A stretch of 64,000 nt of DNA from Candidatus Poribacteria bacterium WGA-3G (GCA_000406005.1 ASZN01000029.1:1-64000); one strand, 5' to 3'; positions 33,834 to 41,865 are shown, counted from the stretch's first letter. Translations and numbers: made by a program. The notes: generated from the letters alone by a model not told the origin.

Positions 33834-34520
33834 ATGTTACACTATGCAGCAGAAAGACCGAAAGTTTACATTGAAACCACAGTAGTCAGCTATCTGGTAG
33901 CACGCCCCAGTAACGATGTAACGGTATCTGATCGACAACAAGCAACCCGGCAGCTGTGGGAGGAATATTCCGATCCTTTTGAGTTTGTCACTTCAGATAT
34001 AGTTTTGGAAGAAGCTGAACGTGGCGATCCAAGAGAAGCCGAGCGTCGGATTACATTGTTAGACGACCTAAGGACACTGCCTCTGTCACTCGAGGCTGCT
34101 GCTCTTGCACATAAGTTGATCAACGAAGGTACCGTGCTACCGCAATTTCTACCGGACGCTCAACATATTGCTATTGCCGTGGTCCACAGTATTGAGTATC
34201 TCGTTTCTTGGAACTATAAGCATATTGTTAATGAAACCAAACGGCAGCATATCACTGACGTTTGTCTAACCGCTGGATACCGACCAACAACTCTCTGTAC
34301 ACCCGCGGCGTTAATTGAGGAAATACACATGAAAGAGCAACCTGAACCACAGACGGATCCTATTCTTGAAGAGTGTTATCGAATGAAAGAAGAGTTTGCT
34401 GCCCAATTCAATTCTATAGAGGAACTCTACGATTACTTGAAGGCCAAAGAGAAAAAGCGCAGAGCCCAAGGTAAGATATATATAGATCCGCCTCCACCTC
34501 CCGCGAAACGGCGCAAGTAG
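33834..34520 (+). CDS. PIN-domain (VapC-like) toxin fused to antitoxin-like module
   Basis: This gene encodes about 228 residues from the ATG at 33834 (a TTG at 33801 is in frame and TTGCCA-17-TTACAC could instead be a promoter). The PIN domain spans about residues 8-160. It has VYIETTVVSYLVARPS with the first Asp position as Glu-Thr-Thr, the acidic DIVLEEAERGD, DAQHIAIAVVHSIEYLVSWN and the TPAALIEE end. Such proteins are metal-dependent RNases. The final 63 residues are nearly identical to the solo antitoxin-like gene at 26432-26623, and no stop separates the two. A true fusion would tie toxin and antidote in one chain; a lost stop or internal start (ATG at 34330, after GAGGAA) is equally possible. 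Confidence 0.75.
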   Translation: MLHYAAERPKVYIETTVVSYLVARPSNDVTVSDRQQATRQLWEEYSDPFEFVTSDIVLEEAERGDPREAERRITLLDDLRTLPLSLEAAALAHKLINEGTVLPQFLPDAQHIAIAVVHSIEYLVSWNYKHIVNETKRQHITDVCLTAGYRPTTLCTPAALIEEIHMKEQPEPQTDPILEECYRMKEEFAAQFNSIEELYDYLKAKEKKRRAQGKIYIDPPPPPAKRRK

Positions 34521-34525
34521 GGTTG

Positions 34526-34617
34526 AAAGGTATCGTTATGACAAGACGATACATACAAAGAAAGTGTTGAGGACGTAACCTCAAAAAACAGAGTTATTCG
34601 TTTGATAGAAAGAAGGA
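34526..34617 (+). pseudogene. Collapsed hicBA remnant
   Basis: AGGTATCGTTATGACAAG to GAGGACGTAACCTC (34526-34582) matches the middle of hicB (31252-31307), and AAAAACAGAGTTATTCGTTTG (34583 on) matches the 5' part of hicA (31425 on). The frame reads DTYKESVEDVTS joined to KNRVIRLIER. A deletion fused the two genes. It sits directly after the PIN-antitoxin fusion. Confidence 0.7.
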
Positions 34618-34624
34618 AAACGGC

Positions 34625-35344
34625 ATGCGATTCTTCAAAATTATCGTCAACTGGACACCTAAAATGTGGTTACCGTTGGCAATTGTTCTGTTGAATGGTG
34701 TAATCAACTTTTCGGCGAAGTTGTATTTTTTGGTATATTTGGATTTATTCGGATTGGATTTGTTGAAAGCCACACATACTAAGGTTCTCAGCGGATTTTT
34801 CACTATCGCTGGGGCATTAATCGACTGGATCCTGATAAGCGTTCTCCTCTTTTTTGCGTGTCGGTTATTTTTCAATGGCGAAGGTGTCTTCCGAAATTTC
34901 TTTAAGATTATAGGTCTGTGCCATCTCGTTCTGTTGGTAGCTACACTAAGTCAATTCATCTTCATTTTAATCAGTTTGCCGCTTGATCTCACAACGCTTG
35001 AATTAACCACTTTGCCCCGTGATCTCACAACGCTCGAATATAACAACACGACAAGTTTAAAAAAGCCATCAGAAGTGAATACTGAGCAGTTGGCTTCACT
35101 CGAACTGATACTCCAATTGATTAACATTGTAGGTCACATCTGTTTCGCGCTTACCCTCTTAGCAGTGGTTCAAGCATTTTTTGAAATTAAGTGGATCCAG
35201 GCTTTTTGTATCACATGTATTTCTTATGCCATCTATTGGATTTTAAGCGAAGCCTTACTGTCCGTTTTTCTCCATCTTTTTTTCTTTTTTTTCCCAGATT
35301 TTTTAGGTCCGAGTTGGCAGCCGGGCGACCCGATTCGACCATAA
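34625..35344 (+). CDS. Multi-pass membrane protein, Yip1-like
   Basis: This gene encodes 239 residues with five or six membrane segments (about residues 12-36, 52-84, 92-116, 160-186 and 192-224). The layout of short loops and hydrophobic segments, with FACRLFFNGEGVFRNFFKIIG, resembles bacterial Yip1/YIPF-type proteins of unknown role. Between helices 3 and 4 a short tandem duplication encodes LDLTTLELTTLP/RDLTTLEY. AAGGAAAACGGC lies before the ATG. It follows the hicBA remnant. The call is by topology only. Confidence 0.65.
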   Translation: MRFFKIIVNWTPKMWLPLAIVLLNGVINFSAKLYFLVYLDLFGLDLLKATHTKVLSGFFTIAGALIDWILISVLLFFACRLFFNGEGVFRNFFKIIGLCHLVLLVATLSQFIFILISLPLDLTTLELTTLPRDLTTLEYNNTTSLKKPSEVNTEQLASLELILQLINIVGHICFALTLLAVVQAFFEIKWIQAFCITCISYAIYWILSEALLSVFLHLFFFFFPDFLGPSWQPGDPIRP

Positions 35345-35345
35345 C

Positions 35346-36053
35346 CTAACGTGGTATCAGCATTTCAGGTAACTCAGACAAACGCTGAATTGTCTCATCC
35401 CACCTATCGGCTTGTGTACCGTCTCGATCAAGCAATATCGGACGAATCCCAACACCCTCTGCCCCGACGATATCCGCCTGGTATGTATCTCCCACATGCA
35501 CGACTTCTTCCGCCGAAACACCGACTGCAGCGAGTGCATAGTTGAAGATATGTGGATCCGGCTTTTCGGAACGGACGCGCGCATCATGTGAGGCGACGAT
35601 AGCATCAAAATACTCAGCGATACCTAACCGCTCGGTGAGCGGGTCCAAGGGCGTATCCCAATTGGAAACAATCGCTAACTTGAAACCGGCATCTCGGAAA
35701 CGCTGAAGTGTCGGGATAGCATCGTCGTAGAGCGTAGCACTATTCGCAGCAAAGAGATAGTGCCCAGATTGCAACAGTTCCCACGCCATCTGTTCCACGT
35801 GCTTCTCAATGCCGACTTCCCTTATAAATTCGCATTCTCGCGCCATCACGGTTATCGACGATTCCAGTAGAGAATAATCGGTAGTAGGGGCGGGTGCCGA
35901 TGTGCCGGCAAAGAGACTTTTCAATGCCGTTTCACAGCGTTCCCAATTGACCTCAACACCATATCTTTCAGCGATTCTTTCAAGGTTTTCCTCAAGCGAA
36001 TGCCTTTGAAAACACAATGTTTGATAAAAATCAAAGAAAACAGCTTTTATCAT
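35346..36053 (-). CDS. HAD-superfamily hydrolase, second of a tandem pair
   Basis: This gene encodes 235 residues. I chose the ATG at 36053, which has AGGGG upstream; the frame is open to 36137. FFDFYQTL holds motif I, with the nucleophile Asp and a Tyr-Gln in place of the usual DGT-L spacing (D-F-Y-Q-T). LAIVSNWDTPLD is motif II, and GDTYQADIVGAEGVGIRPI with EKPDPHIF supplies motifs III and IV. This is the FCP/HAD subfamily IA of small-molecule phosphatases. It starts 7 bases after the paralogue at 36061-36756, so they form an operon. The substrate is unknown. Confidence 0.85.
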   Translation of the reverse strand: MIKAVFFDFYQTLCFQRHSLEENLERIAERYGVEVNWERCETALKSLFAGTSAPAPTTDYSLLESSITVMARECEFIREVGIEKHVEQMAWELLQSGHYLFAANSATLYDDAIPTLQRFRDAGFKLAIVSNWDTPLDPLTERLGIAEYFDAIVASHDARVRSEKPDPHIFNYALAAVGVSAEEVVHVGDTYQADIVGAEGVGIRPILLDRDGTQADRWDETIQRLSELPEMLIPR

Positions 36054-36060
36054 AATTCCC

Positions 36061-36756
36061 CTAAAGCAGCTTCGGCAACTCAGACAAACTCCGAATTGTC
36101 TCTTTCCATCTGCCAACCTGTGTCCCGTCTCGGTCAATCAGTATTGGACGAATACCAACATTTTCCGCCCCCAGGATATCCGCCTGGTAGGTATCCCCGA
36201 CATGCACGGCTTCCGCTGCAGAAACGCCGACCTGTCTCAGCGTCCACTCAAAAATATGCGGATCCGGCTTCGCGGACCGGACGCGTTCATCATGTGAAGA
36301 GGTAATCGTGTCAAAATAGTCGGCAATTCCCAACCGTTCGGTGAGTGGATCCAACGGCGTATCCCAATTGGAAACAATCGCTAATTTAAAACCTGCATCC
36401 CGTAGATATTCAAGTGTCGGGACAGTGTCATCGTAGAGCGTAGCAGCACCGGCAGCAAAAAGGGAGTGCTCAGATTGTAGCAACTCCCATGTCATTTGGT
36501 CCAAGTAGTCCTGAACACCAAGCACTGCCAGAAAATCTCGGTAACTATCAATGATCTGCTGCATCGTCTCCAGAAGATCGTGGGTCATCGGGTCTGACCC
36601 TGACGCATCCGCATAGAGATTTTCGCGTGCTGTGTCATAGCGTTCCCAATCAATTTCACACCGATACCGGTCTGTGAGTTTTTGAACTCTCGGTCTAAGC
36701 GATTGTCCCCAAACGCCCAACGTTTGGTAAAAATCGAAGAAAACTGCTTTTACCAT
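36061..36756 (-). CDS. HAD-superfamily hydrolase, first of a tandem pair
   Basis: This gene encodes 231 residues, closely similar to its neighbour (shared VKAVFFDFYQTL, KLAIVSNWDTPLDPLTERLG, and RPILIDRDGTQ near the end). All four HAD motifs are present: D-F-Y-Q-T, SNWD, KPDPHIF and GDTYQADILGAENVG. Two HAD genes in a row with matching ends point to a tandem duplication. Both would be cytosolic phosphatases. The differing cap regions (residues 15-95) suggest different substrates. Confidence 0.85.
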   Translation of the reverse strand: MVKAVFFDFYQTLGVWGQSLRPRVQKLTDRYRCEIDWERYDTARENLYADASGSDPMTHDLLETMQQIIDSYRDFLAVLGVQDYLDQMTWELLQSEHSLFAAGAATLYDDTVPTLEYLRDAGFKLAIVSNWDTPLDPLTERLGIADYFDTITSSHDERVRSAKPDPHIFEWTLRQVGVSAAEAVHVGDTYQADILGAENVGIRPILIDRDGTQVGRWKETIRSLSELPKLL

Positions 36757-36812
36757 AATTTTATGTTTAGGTGTAGTTAGAAAGCTCCATCAAAAGAATC
36801 ACACTGAATTTC

Positions 36813-37133
36813 TTAGGAGCGAATGTAAATTATTTCGTGGGGTTGAATGGTTTGTAACACTCTCTGCAGCCGGGGCATCAGCGGGAGCAGGGCTTCTAAT
36901 TCATTCCGAGGCGCGACTAACACAATAACAGCAATATCAAAGTGCTTGAGGTTCTGCTGATATTCAATATTTTGATCGGCAGTCACCCAAACATTGAACT
37001 CGTTTTCTGCTCGGCGGAGCAACTCCCCGTTTTTTATGCCAGCCCAGCCTTTTTCCTGCACCGTGAAAACGGTATCCCCTGTTAATTCGCGTTTTAGTTT
37101 TTTAGGCAAACATTCATCAATGAGAATGTGCAT
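36813..37133 (-). CDS. DUF5615 PIN-like toxin candidate
   Basis: This gene encodes 106 residues. MHILIDECLPKKLKREL and VWVTADQNIEYQQNL match the DUF5615 family, a PIN-like fold with an N-terminal Asp-Glu pair and a D-x-D/N-like second acidic site. Such proteins are usual partners of DUF433 antitoxins. It overlaps the upstream DUF433 gene by 17 bases (37117-37133), which implies coupled translation. Nuclease toxicity is inferred from the fold and pairing. Confidence 0.8.
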   Translation of the reverse strand: MHILIDECLPKKLKRELTGDTVFTVQEKGWAGIKNGELLRRAENEFNVWVTADQNIEYQQNLKHFDIAVIVLVAPRNELEALLPLMPRLQRVLQTIQPHEIIYIRS

Positions 37134-37368
37134 AGACGTGTGTTAGGAGCATTTCTTTCGCGAGCTCCAATGCTTGGATCGCTTGCTCGCGGCTGACTGA
37201 TGGAAAGTCCTCCAAAAATTCATCAAGACTTTCCCCTACCTCTAAATAATCGATGAGGTTTTTTATCGGAACGCGGGTATTTTTGAACACCGGGGTGCCG
37301 CTCATAATCTCGGTATCACAAGTAATAAACTCCTCAATTGATAGTGGTGCTCGGTTATCAAATTGCAT
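37117..37368 (-). CDS. DUF433 antitoxin candidate
   Basis: This gene encodes 83 residues. ITCDTEIMSGTPVFKNTRVPIKNLIDYL is the DUF433 helix-turn-helix core, and SVSREQAIQALELAKEML follows. The usual consensus GKPVIRGTRIPV appears as GTPVFKNTRVPI. It should bind its own promoter and neutralise the DUF5615 protein encoded just downstream. AGGAGGGACAC precedes the ATG. This is one of three toxin-antitoxin types in the window. Confidence 0.82.
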   Translation of the reverse strand: MQFDNRAPLSIEEFITCDTEIMSGTPVFKNTRVPIKNLIDYLEVGESLDEFLEDFPSVSREQAIQALELAKEMLLTHVYAHSH

Positions 37369-37513
37369 GTGTCCCTCCTATTCTGGCTCTCTTTTCCTAC
37401 TGTTTTGTATCGTTGGGCCATAGAGATATTATACAACAAGGTATCAGGATTATCAAGGAGAAAGAAATTATCAAACATCAAAGCACTGCTATCAGAAGGT
37501 TACGGACCCTCGT

Positions 37514-38200
37514 TCAACTATAGTGTGTCGGGTCGGGGACACCTGCCTCTTTAAAACCTCTTTTTCGGAGCAGGCAGCTATCACAGCCGCTACAAGCTTT
37601 GCCTTCCACATCGGGATCGTAACAACTTAAGGTGAGGCTATAATCCACACCGAGTGCAGTGCCAATTTGGATGATTTCCGCCTTCGTTTTATCAATAAGT
37701 GGGGCACGGATTTCTAATTTTGTTTTTCCTTCAACACCGGCTTGCGTCGCAAGGTTCGCCATCGTTTGATACGCGTCTATGTACTCCGGACGACAATCCG
37801 GATACCCGCTATAATCAATAGCGTTAGCACCGATAAAAATGGTATCCGCGACGAGCACTTCAGCCCAAGCGAGCGCGTAGGAGAGAAAAATCGTGTTCCG
37901 AGCAGGCACGTACGTTATCGGTATGCTATCACCCATTTCTTCATCAACTCTATCCTTCGGCACTGCAATATCCGCTGTCAAGGCGGAACCACCGAAGATA
38001 CGCAGATCGATGTCAACGATTGTGTGTTGTTTCACACCTAACGCTTTTGCCGCCTTCTCTGCAAACTGCAACTCCACCGTATGCCGTTGACCGTACCGAA
38101 AACTCATGGCGTAGGTTTCATAACCTTCATCACGAGCGATAGCGAGGGTTGTCGTTGAATCTAAACCGCCACTCAGTAGGACGACAGCCTTTTTAAACAC
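37514..38200 (-). CDS. queC: 7-cyano-7-deazaguanine synthase
   Basis: This gene encodes about 228 residues of the ATP-dependent enzyme that turns 7-carboxy-7-deazaguanine into preQ0 for queuosine. The PP-loop VVLLSGGLDSTTTLA lies near the N-terminus. TYVPARNTIFLS and GANAIDYSGYPDCRPEY are family signatures. The zinc site is at C..CSGCDSC near the end. I chose the GTG at 38200, preceded by GGAAGGAAATCA, over the ATG at 38278; the longer version adds 26 unusual residues. No other que genes lie next to it, and no preQ1 riboswitch was found upstream. Confidence 0.93.
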   Translation of the reverse strand: MFKKAVVLLSGGLDSTTTLAIARDEGYETYAMSFRYGQRHTVELQFAEKAAKALGVKQHTIVDIDLRIFGGSALTADIAVPKDRVDEEMGDSIPITYVPARNTIFLSYALAWAEVLVADTIFIGANAIDYSGYPDCRPEYIDAYQTMANLATQAGVEGKTKLEIRAPLIDKTKAEIIQIGTALGVDYSLTLSCYDPDVEGKACSGCDSCLLRKRGFKEAGVPDPTHYS

Positions 38201-38336
38201 TGATTTCCTTCCGAAAAGAAGCGAAAAGTTGACAAGTCTGGAAGTGCCTAAAGTTTTACAAGTTATGTTCAATGTCACAACCCAACTTTAGTTCACTTTA
38301 GCTACACCTTACAACTTTCCGCTTTTTTAATCTTCT

Positions 38337-38864
38337 CTACTCCGACTCAAATTCCAACTTCGCAAAACGGAGAAAAATACCGCCACCCGGTCTGGCAAGC
38401 GGACCGTTAATAGCCAAGCAGGCAATGACATGTTTCGCACCGGGTTCCGCGCTTTCCGTCACAACGACGCGCTGCGGCGCATTGAAACCCGAGGCAGCAC
38501 CACGTCCGGACTCTCCGAAAGCCAGATCAATCTCACCGTCAACCCAGACCTCACCGTAGTCGTCAATGCACGTATGAAACCAAACCTTTGAACCCGCGAC
38601 CGACGTTCCATCGACCGCTTCGGGAATCGTGACTGTGATCCGATACCAACCGAAGCAGAGTCCGGATAAGATGATTTCTTGGATATTCTCACAAACCGGC
38701 CACCCGGAATCGTCATAATCAGCGAGGCGAGCAGACACTTCTGCCAACCGATCGACCAAGCCGCCGTTCGGTTCACCCGGGACAAGCCCTTCGCCAAAAC
38801 GCCACTGCGCATTTGTGAGTTCAAGATGTTCTGCATTTTCTAAATCAAGTTCTATAATAGCCAT
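38337..38864 (-). CDS. Beta-sandwich (sugar-binding-like) protein of unknown function
   Basis: This gene encodes 175 residues. I chose the ATG at 38864, with AAAGGAATGC upstream; the frame stays open to 38930. LCFGWYRITVTIPEAVDGT, KVWFHTCIDDYGEVWVDGE and RVVVTESAEPGAKHVIAC resemble the jelly-roll sugar-binding domain of glycoside hydrolase family 2-like proteins. No catalytic domain is present and no signal peptide is seen, so it may be a cytoplasmic ligand-binding protein. It lies 38 bases after the MFS transporter in the same direction, so a shared transcript is likely. Confidence 0.65.
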   Translation of the reverse strand: MAIIELDLENAEHLELTNAQWRFGEGLVPGEPNGGLVDRLAEVSARLADYDDSGWPVCENIQEIILSGLCFGWYRITVTIPEAVDGTSVAGSKVWFHTCIDDYGEVWVDGEIDLAFGESGRGAASGFNAPQRVVVTESAEPGAKHVIACLAINGPLARPGGGIFLRFAKLEFESE

Positions 38865-38890
38865 TATGCATTCCTTTATTAGTTTGAAAG

Positions 38891-38915
38891 TAGCACAAAC
38901 TTTTAGTTTGTGCTG
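38891..38915. repeat. REP-like palindrome supplying the MFS gene end
   Basis: TAGCACAAACT-TTT-AGTTTGTGCTG is a near-perfect hairpin of the GTAGCACAAAC family. The MFS gene stop (38903-38905) and its last codons (S-T-N) lie in one arm. Confidence 0.75.
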
Positions 38916-40087
38916 CCAATATTCGTCCACCAGAGCCTATAAGCAATACCCGTCGAAAAAATCAGGGAAATTCCTGCGACAATAAACGGAACATGAACAG
39001 AGATGTAAACCAGAAAACCGCTTGCGACGTAACCGAGAAGAAACCCGGTACTCCACGCCAAATGCGTCAATCCGACACCGTGTCCCTTCTCATCAGGTTC
39101 AGTAAATTCGTTGATAAATCGCGGGATCGTCGTCGAAAGTGCCCACGCCGCACCCGCACCGAGGATCCCGAAGACCTGCAGTCCAATGAAAGAATTATGA
39201 AAGAACGCCACACCAAAAGCGAGAAGTGTAACGATTGCATTCGCCACAAGCGCAGGCGCACGGTGCCCAACCACATCGCATATCCGTCCGACAGCCAATT
39301 GGCACCCGAAAGCGAACAAAAGACTGACTGCACCGTAATAACCCGTCGCCTTCACGCCAGCAATACGTTCAATCAAGACCGGCATCAGCAGGTTCACGGA
39401 ACCCCAATAATAGGTCGGAAAAACGCGTAAACCGACCAGCATCTGCATCTCTCGCCGCCGAATCAACTTCAGATACGCCTCAACGTTAAGCGTCGATTTC
39501 CATATCCCCTGACGCTTCCCTTGTGTCTCCGAAGCGTGTGCCAACCGAGGTAGAGAGAAGCATGCACCTACAAACAGAACACCCGCCAGAACCGCCGCAC
39601 CGATTCCAAAAGTACTATAACTGGTACGATCAATAACTTCACCCGCAACAGCACTCCCTATCGCATTCCCGACAGTACTGCTGATGAAGTACAGTCCTGT
39701 CGCTAACCCTAACCGTTCAGGCGATACCGAACTAATGAGATAGGTCTGCCCGCCTGCGGTTTTGAAACCGGAAGCAATCCCTTCATAACAGAGGATGCCC
39801 CACAGGAACAACGGTATCTGTGTCGTAAAAAGGGTGCCGACTACGACTGCCCCGGTCATCCCGATCAGCACGGTCAGTTTCCGTCCGAACCGGTCGCTGA
39901 GCGTCCCACCGATCAGTGCCGAGATACCACCGAGTCCGATAGGCAATGCGCGCAACAGTGCCGCGAACAGCGCACTCTCCTCTAAAACTGTCTCCGCATA
40001 GACCGGAAACAGCATCTGTACCGGTCCCGTCACCAAACCGACAACAAATACGATGGCGCAAAGAAGTATAAACCCGCGACTCCACAT
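38903..40087 (-). CDS. MFS transporter
   Basis: This gene encodes 394 residues with about 12 membrane segments. The loop between helices 2 and 3 has GGTLSDRFGRKLTVL, the MFS signature G-x3-D-R-x-G-R. A second-half counterpart, VGRICDVVGHRAP, follows. GLYFISSTVGNAIGSAVAG is helix 5. It is probably a drug or metabolite exporter; the substrate is unknown. It appears to share a transcript with the 38337-38864 gene. The C-terminal residues come from a REP-like repeat. The ribosome-binding site is weak (AAAGA). Confidence 0.85.
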   Translation of the reverse strand: MWSRGFILLCAIVFVVGLVTGPVQMLFPVYAETVLEESALFAALLRALPIGLGGISALIGGTLSDRFGRKLTVLIGMTGAVVVGTLFTTQIPLFLWGILCYEGIASGFKTAGGQTYLISSVSPERLGLATGLYFISSTVGNAIGSAVAGEVIDRTSYSTFGIGAAVLAGVLFVGACFSLPRLAHASETQGKRQGIWKSTLNVEAYLKLIRRREMQMLVGLRVFPTYYWGSVNLLMPVLIERIAGVKATGYYGAVSLLFAFGCQLAVGRICDVVGHRAPALVANAIVTLLAFGVAFFHNSFIGLQVFGILGAGAAWALSTTIPRFINEFTEPDEKGHGVGLTHLAWSTGFLLGYVASGFLVYISVHVPFIVAGISLIFSTGIAYRLWWTNIGSTN

Positions 40088-40094
40088 TCTTTAA

Positions 40095-40202
40095 TAGTTT
40101 TCAGTGGTCAGTTCCCAGTTTCCAGTTAATACCTCCTGGTATTACAAAGATTTTATCCTTCATCCGCAGCCTTTTAACTGACAACCTACAACCGACACCC
40201 AT
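40095..40202. repeat. Heptamer repeats with a perfect hairpin
   Basis: AGTTTTC, AGTGGTC, AGTTCCC, AGTTTCC, AGTTAAT units (40095-40130) run into TAATACC-TCCT-GGTATTA (40127-40144), a 7-bp hairpin. AACTGACAACCTACAACCGAC units are at about 40174-40202. They fill the gap between the NuoEF and MFS genes. Confidence 0.7.
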
Positions 40203-40218
40203 TAAACCGATAATCCAC

Positions 40219-41865
40219 TTAGAAATAACGGATTAGGCTGTCTGTAATGTTCGGAGCCGCGGTACCGAGTCCACACGCGCTCGTTGCCCGCATGACTGCC
40301 CCGATTTCCGAGATCAGTGCCTCCGAATCTGCGCCTAACGGTTCAGACAAAAGTTCCGTCAACCGCTGCGTACCGATACGGCACGGAAAACATTTCCCGC
40401 AAGACTCCTCAGCAAAGAATTCCATTGCATTGCGTGCCACATCAAGCATATCCCGTGTGTTATCAAACACCATAATCCCTGCTGCGCCAAGCATTGCGCC
40501 AACCTTTTGAAAACTCGGTTCATCAATAGTAATATCCAAATCGTCGCCTGCAATAAATCCGCCAGAAAGTCCAGCTGTCGTAATCGCTTGAATCTCGCGT
40601 CCGTCCGGCGCACCCCCTGCCCATTCGTAGAGAAGCGTTTTCAAGGGAAGTCCGAACGGTACTTCGTAATTCCCAGGTCGCCGGATGTCGCCAGAGAGGC
40701 TAATAATCTTTGTACCTGCCAAGTCCTCATCATAACTCAGACCCTTATACCACGCGGCACCGTGTCGTAGAATCTGTGTCGCTGCAGCGAGCGTCTCCAC
40801 ATTGTTCACAACAGTCGGTAGGTTCTCAAACCCATGCGTCACAGGATAGGGTGGACGATTCCGCGGAAACGGATGTTTCCCCTCGAGACTATTCAACAGC
40901 GATCCCTCTTCACCGCAGACGTAAGCACCCGCGCCACGTCGAATGTAGATATGAAAGTTAAAGTCTTCACCCCCATGCTTATTTCCAAGGATAGCATCGC
41001 CAAGTAATCCTGCTGTTTCTGCTTCTGAGAGGGCGCGTTCAACTGTTTTTAAGGTCTCTGGATACTCATATCGGAGGTAGATAAACCCGCGCGTCGCCCC
41101 CGTCGCGTAAGCCGCAAGCACCATCCCTTCAATCACCGCATGCGGTGCATAATCGAGAATAACCCGATCTTTAAAACATCCTGGTTCGCCTTCATCGGCA
41201 TTGCAGACGATTGTTTTCGGTTCACCGGGCGCATTCAAGACCGATTCCCACTTCATACCCGTCGGAAACCCGGCACCACCTCTACCCGCGAGTTGACTCT
41301 CCTTGAGGGTCTCAATTACATCTGCCTGTGTGAGGGTCGTCACTGCACGCCTCAACGCTTCATAACCGCCAGTACGTCGGTAACCTGATAGAGTGTCGTG
41401 TTCCGGTTCGCGGATCTCGGCGAAGATACACTCTTCACCATCACCCGGATAGGGTAGCGGTAAAGGGGAAAGTTGTACAGAGAGGGTGTCCACTTGCTTT
41501 CCAATGAATACCTGATGCCCTTTCAGCACCGGCACACAATCGTCGCATCTCCCAGCACACGGCATCTCGGTCGCCCCTTCGTCTCTGAGTGCCTCAAGGA
41601 TCTCCAGACCGCCTTGCAACCGGCAGACGGGTCCGGTACAGACACGCGGTGCATCTTGTCCGGGTGCTTCACGCGCAAAATGGTGGTAAAAGGTTACAGT
41701 GCCAAAAAGTTCGGCGAGCGGAATCCGAAGTCCAACTGCGATGTCGCGAAGAACTGCCTCCGAGATAAATCCGTCTCGGTCGTGGAATGCGTGTAACAAT
41801 GCAAGCAGCGGCGCGGGTTTATCGCGCCACTGGGCAATCACTTCTCGGTTTGTCGGGGCTGCCAT
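40219..41865 (-). CDS. NuoE-NuoF fusion, NADH-binding diaphorase subunit
   Basis: This gene encodes 548 residues. The N-terminal 150 residues are NuoE-like (thioredoxin fold, 2Fe-2S Cys in CTGPVC and CAGRCDDC). The rest is NuoF. FMN binds at GRGGAGFPTGMKW and NAD(H) at GAYVCGEEGSLLNSLEG. The 4Fe-4S cluster is held by ESCGKCFPCRIG and the later Cys. Such fusions form the NADH side of soluble hydrogenases or NAD-dependent formate dehydrogenases. No other subunits are adjacent, so the partner must be elsewhere. GGAGAGAT lies before the ATG. Confidence 0.88.
   Translation of the reverse strand: MAAPTNREVIAQWRDKPAPLLALLHAFHDRDGFISEAVLRDIAVGLRIPLAELFGTVTFYHHFAREAPGQDAPRVCTGPVCRLQGGLEILEALRDEGATEMPCAGRCDDCVPVLKGHQVFIGKQVDTLSVQLSPLPLPYPGDGEECIFAEIREPEHDTLSGYRRTGGYEALRRAVTTLTQADVIETLKESQLAGRGGAGFPTGMKWESVLNAPGEPKTIVCNADEGEPGCFKDRVILDYAPHAVIEGMVLAAYATGATRGFIYLRYEYPETLKTVERALSEAETAGLLGDAILGNKHGGEDFNFHIYIRRGAGAYVCGEEGSLLNSLEGKHPFPRNRPPYPVTHGFENLPTVVNNVETLAAATQILRHGAAWYKGLSYDEDLAGTKIISLSGDIRRPGNYEVPFGLPLKTLLYEWAGGAPDGREIQAITTAGLSGGFIAGDDLDITIDEPSFQKVGAMLGAAGIMVFDNTRDMLDVARNAMEFFAEESCGKCFPCRIGTQRLTELLSEPLGADSEALISEIGAVMRATSACGLGTAAPNITDSLIRYF

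Noticed and set aside
38201..38336. preQ1 riboswitch upstream of queC
   Set aside because: No match to the preQ1-I pattern (A-rich tail with short hairpin) was seen in the leader.
40127..40144. Hairpin TAATACC-TCCT-GGTATTA as a translation regulator of the MFS gene
   Set aside because: It holds a ribosome-binding-like AGGAGG on the minus strand, but is about 40 bases too far from the start and belongs to a repeat-rich stretch.
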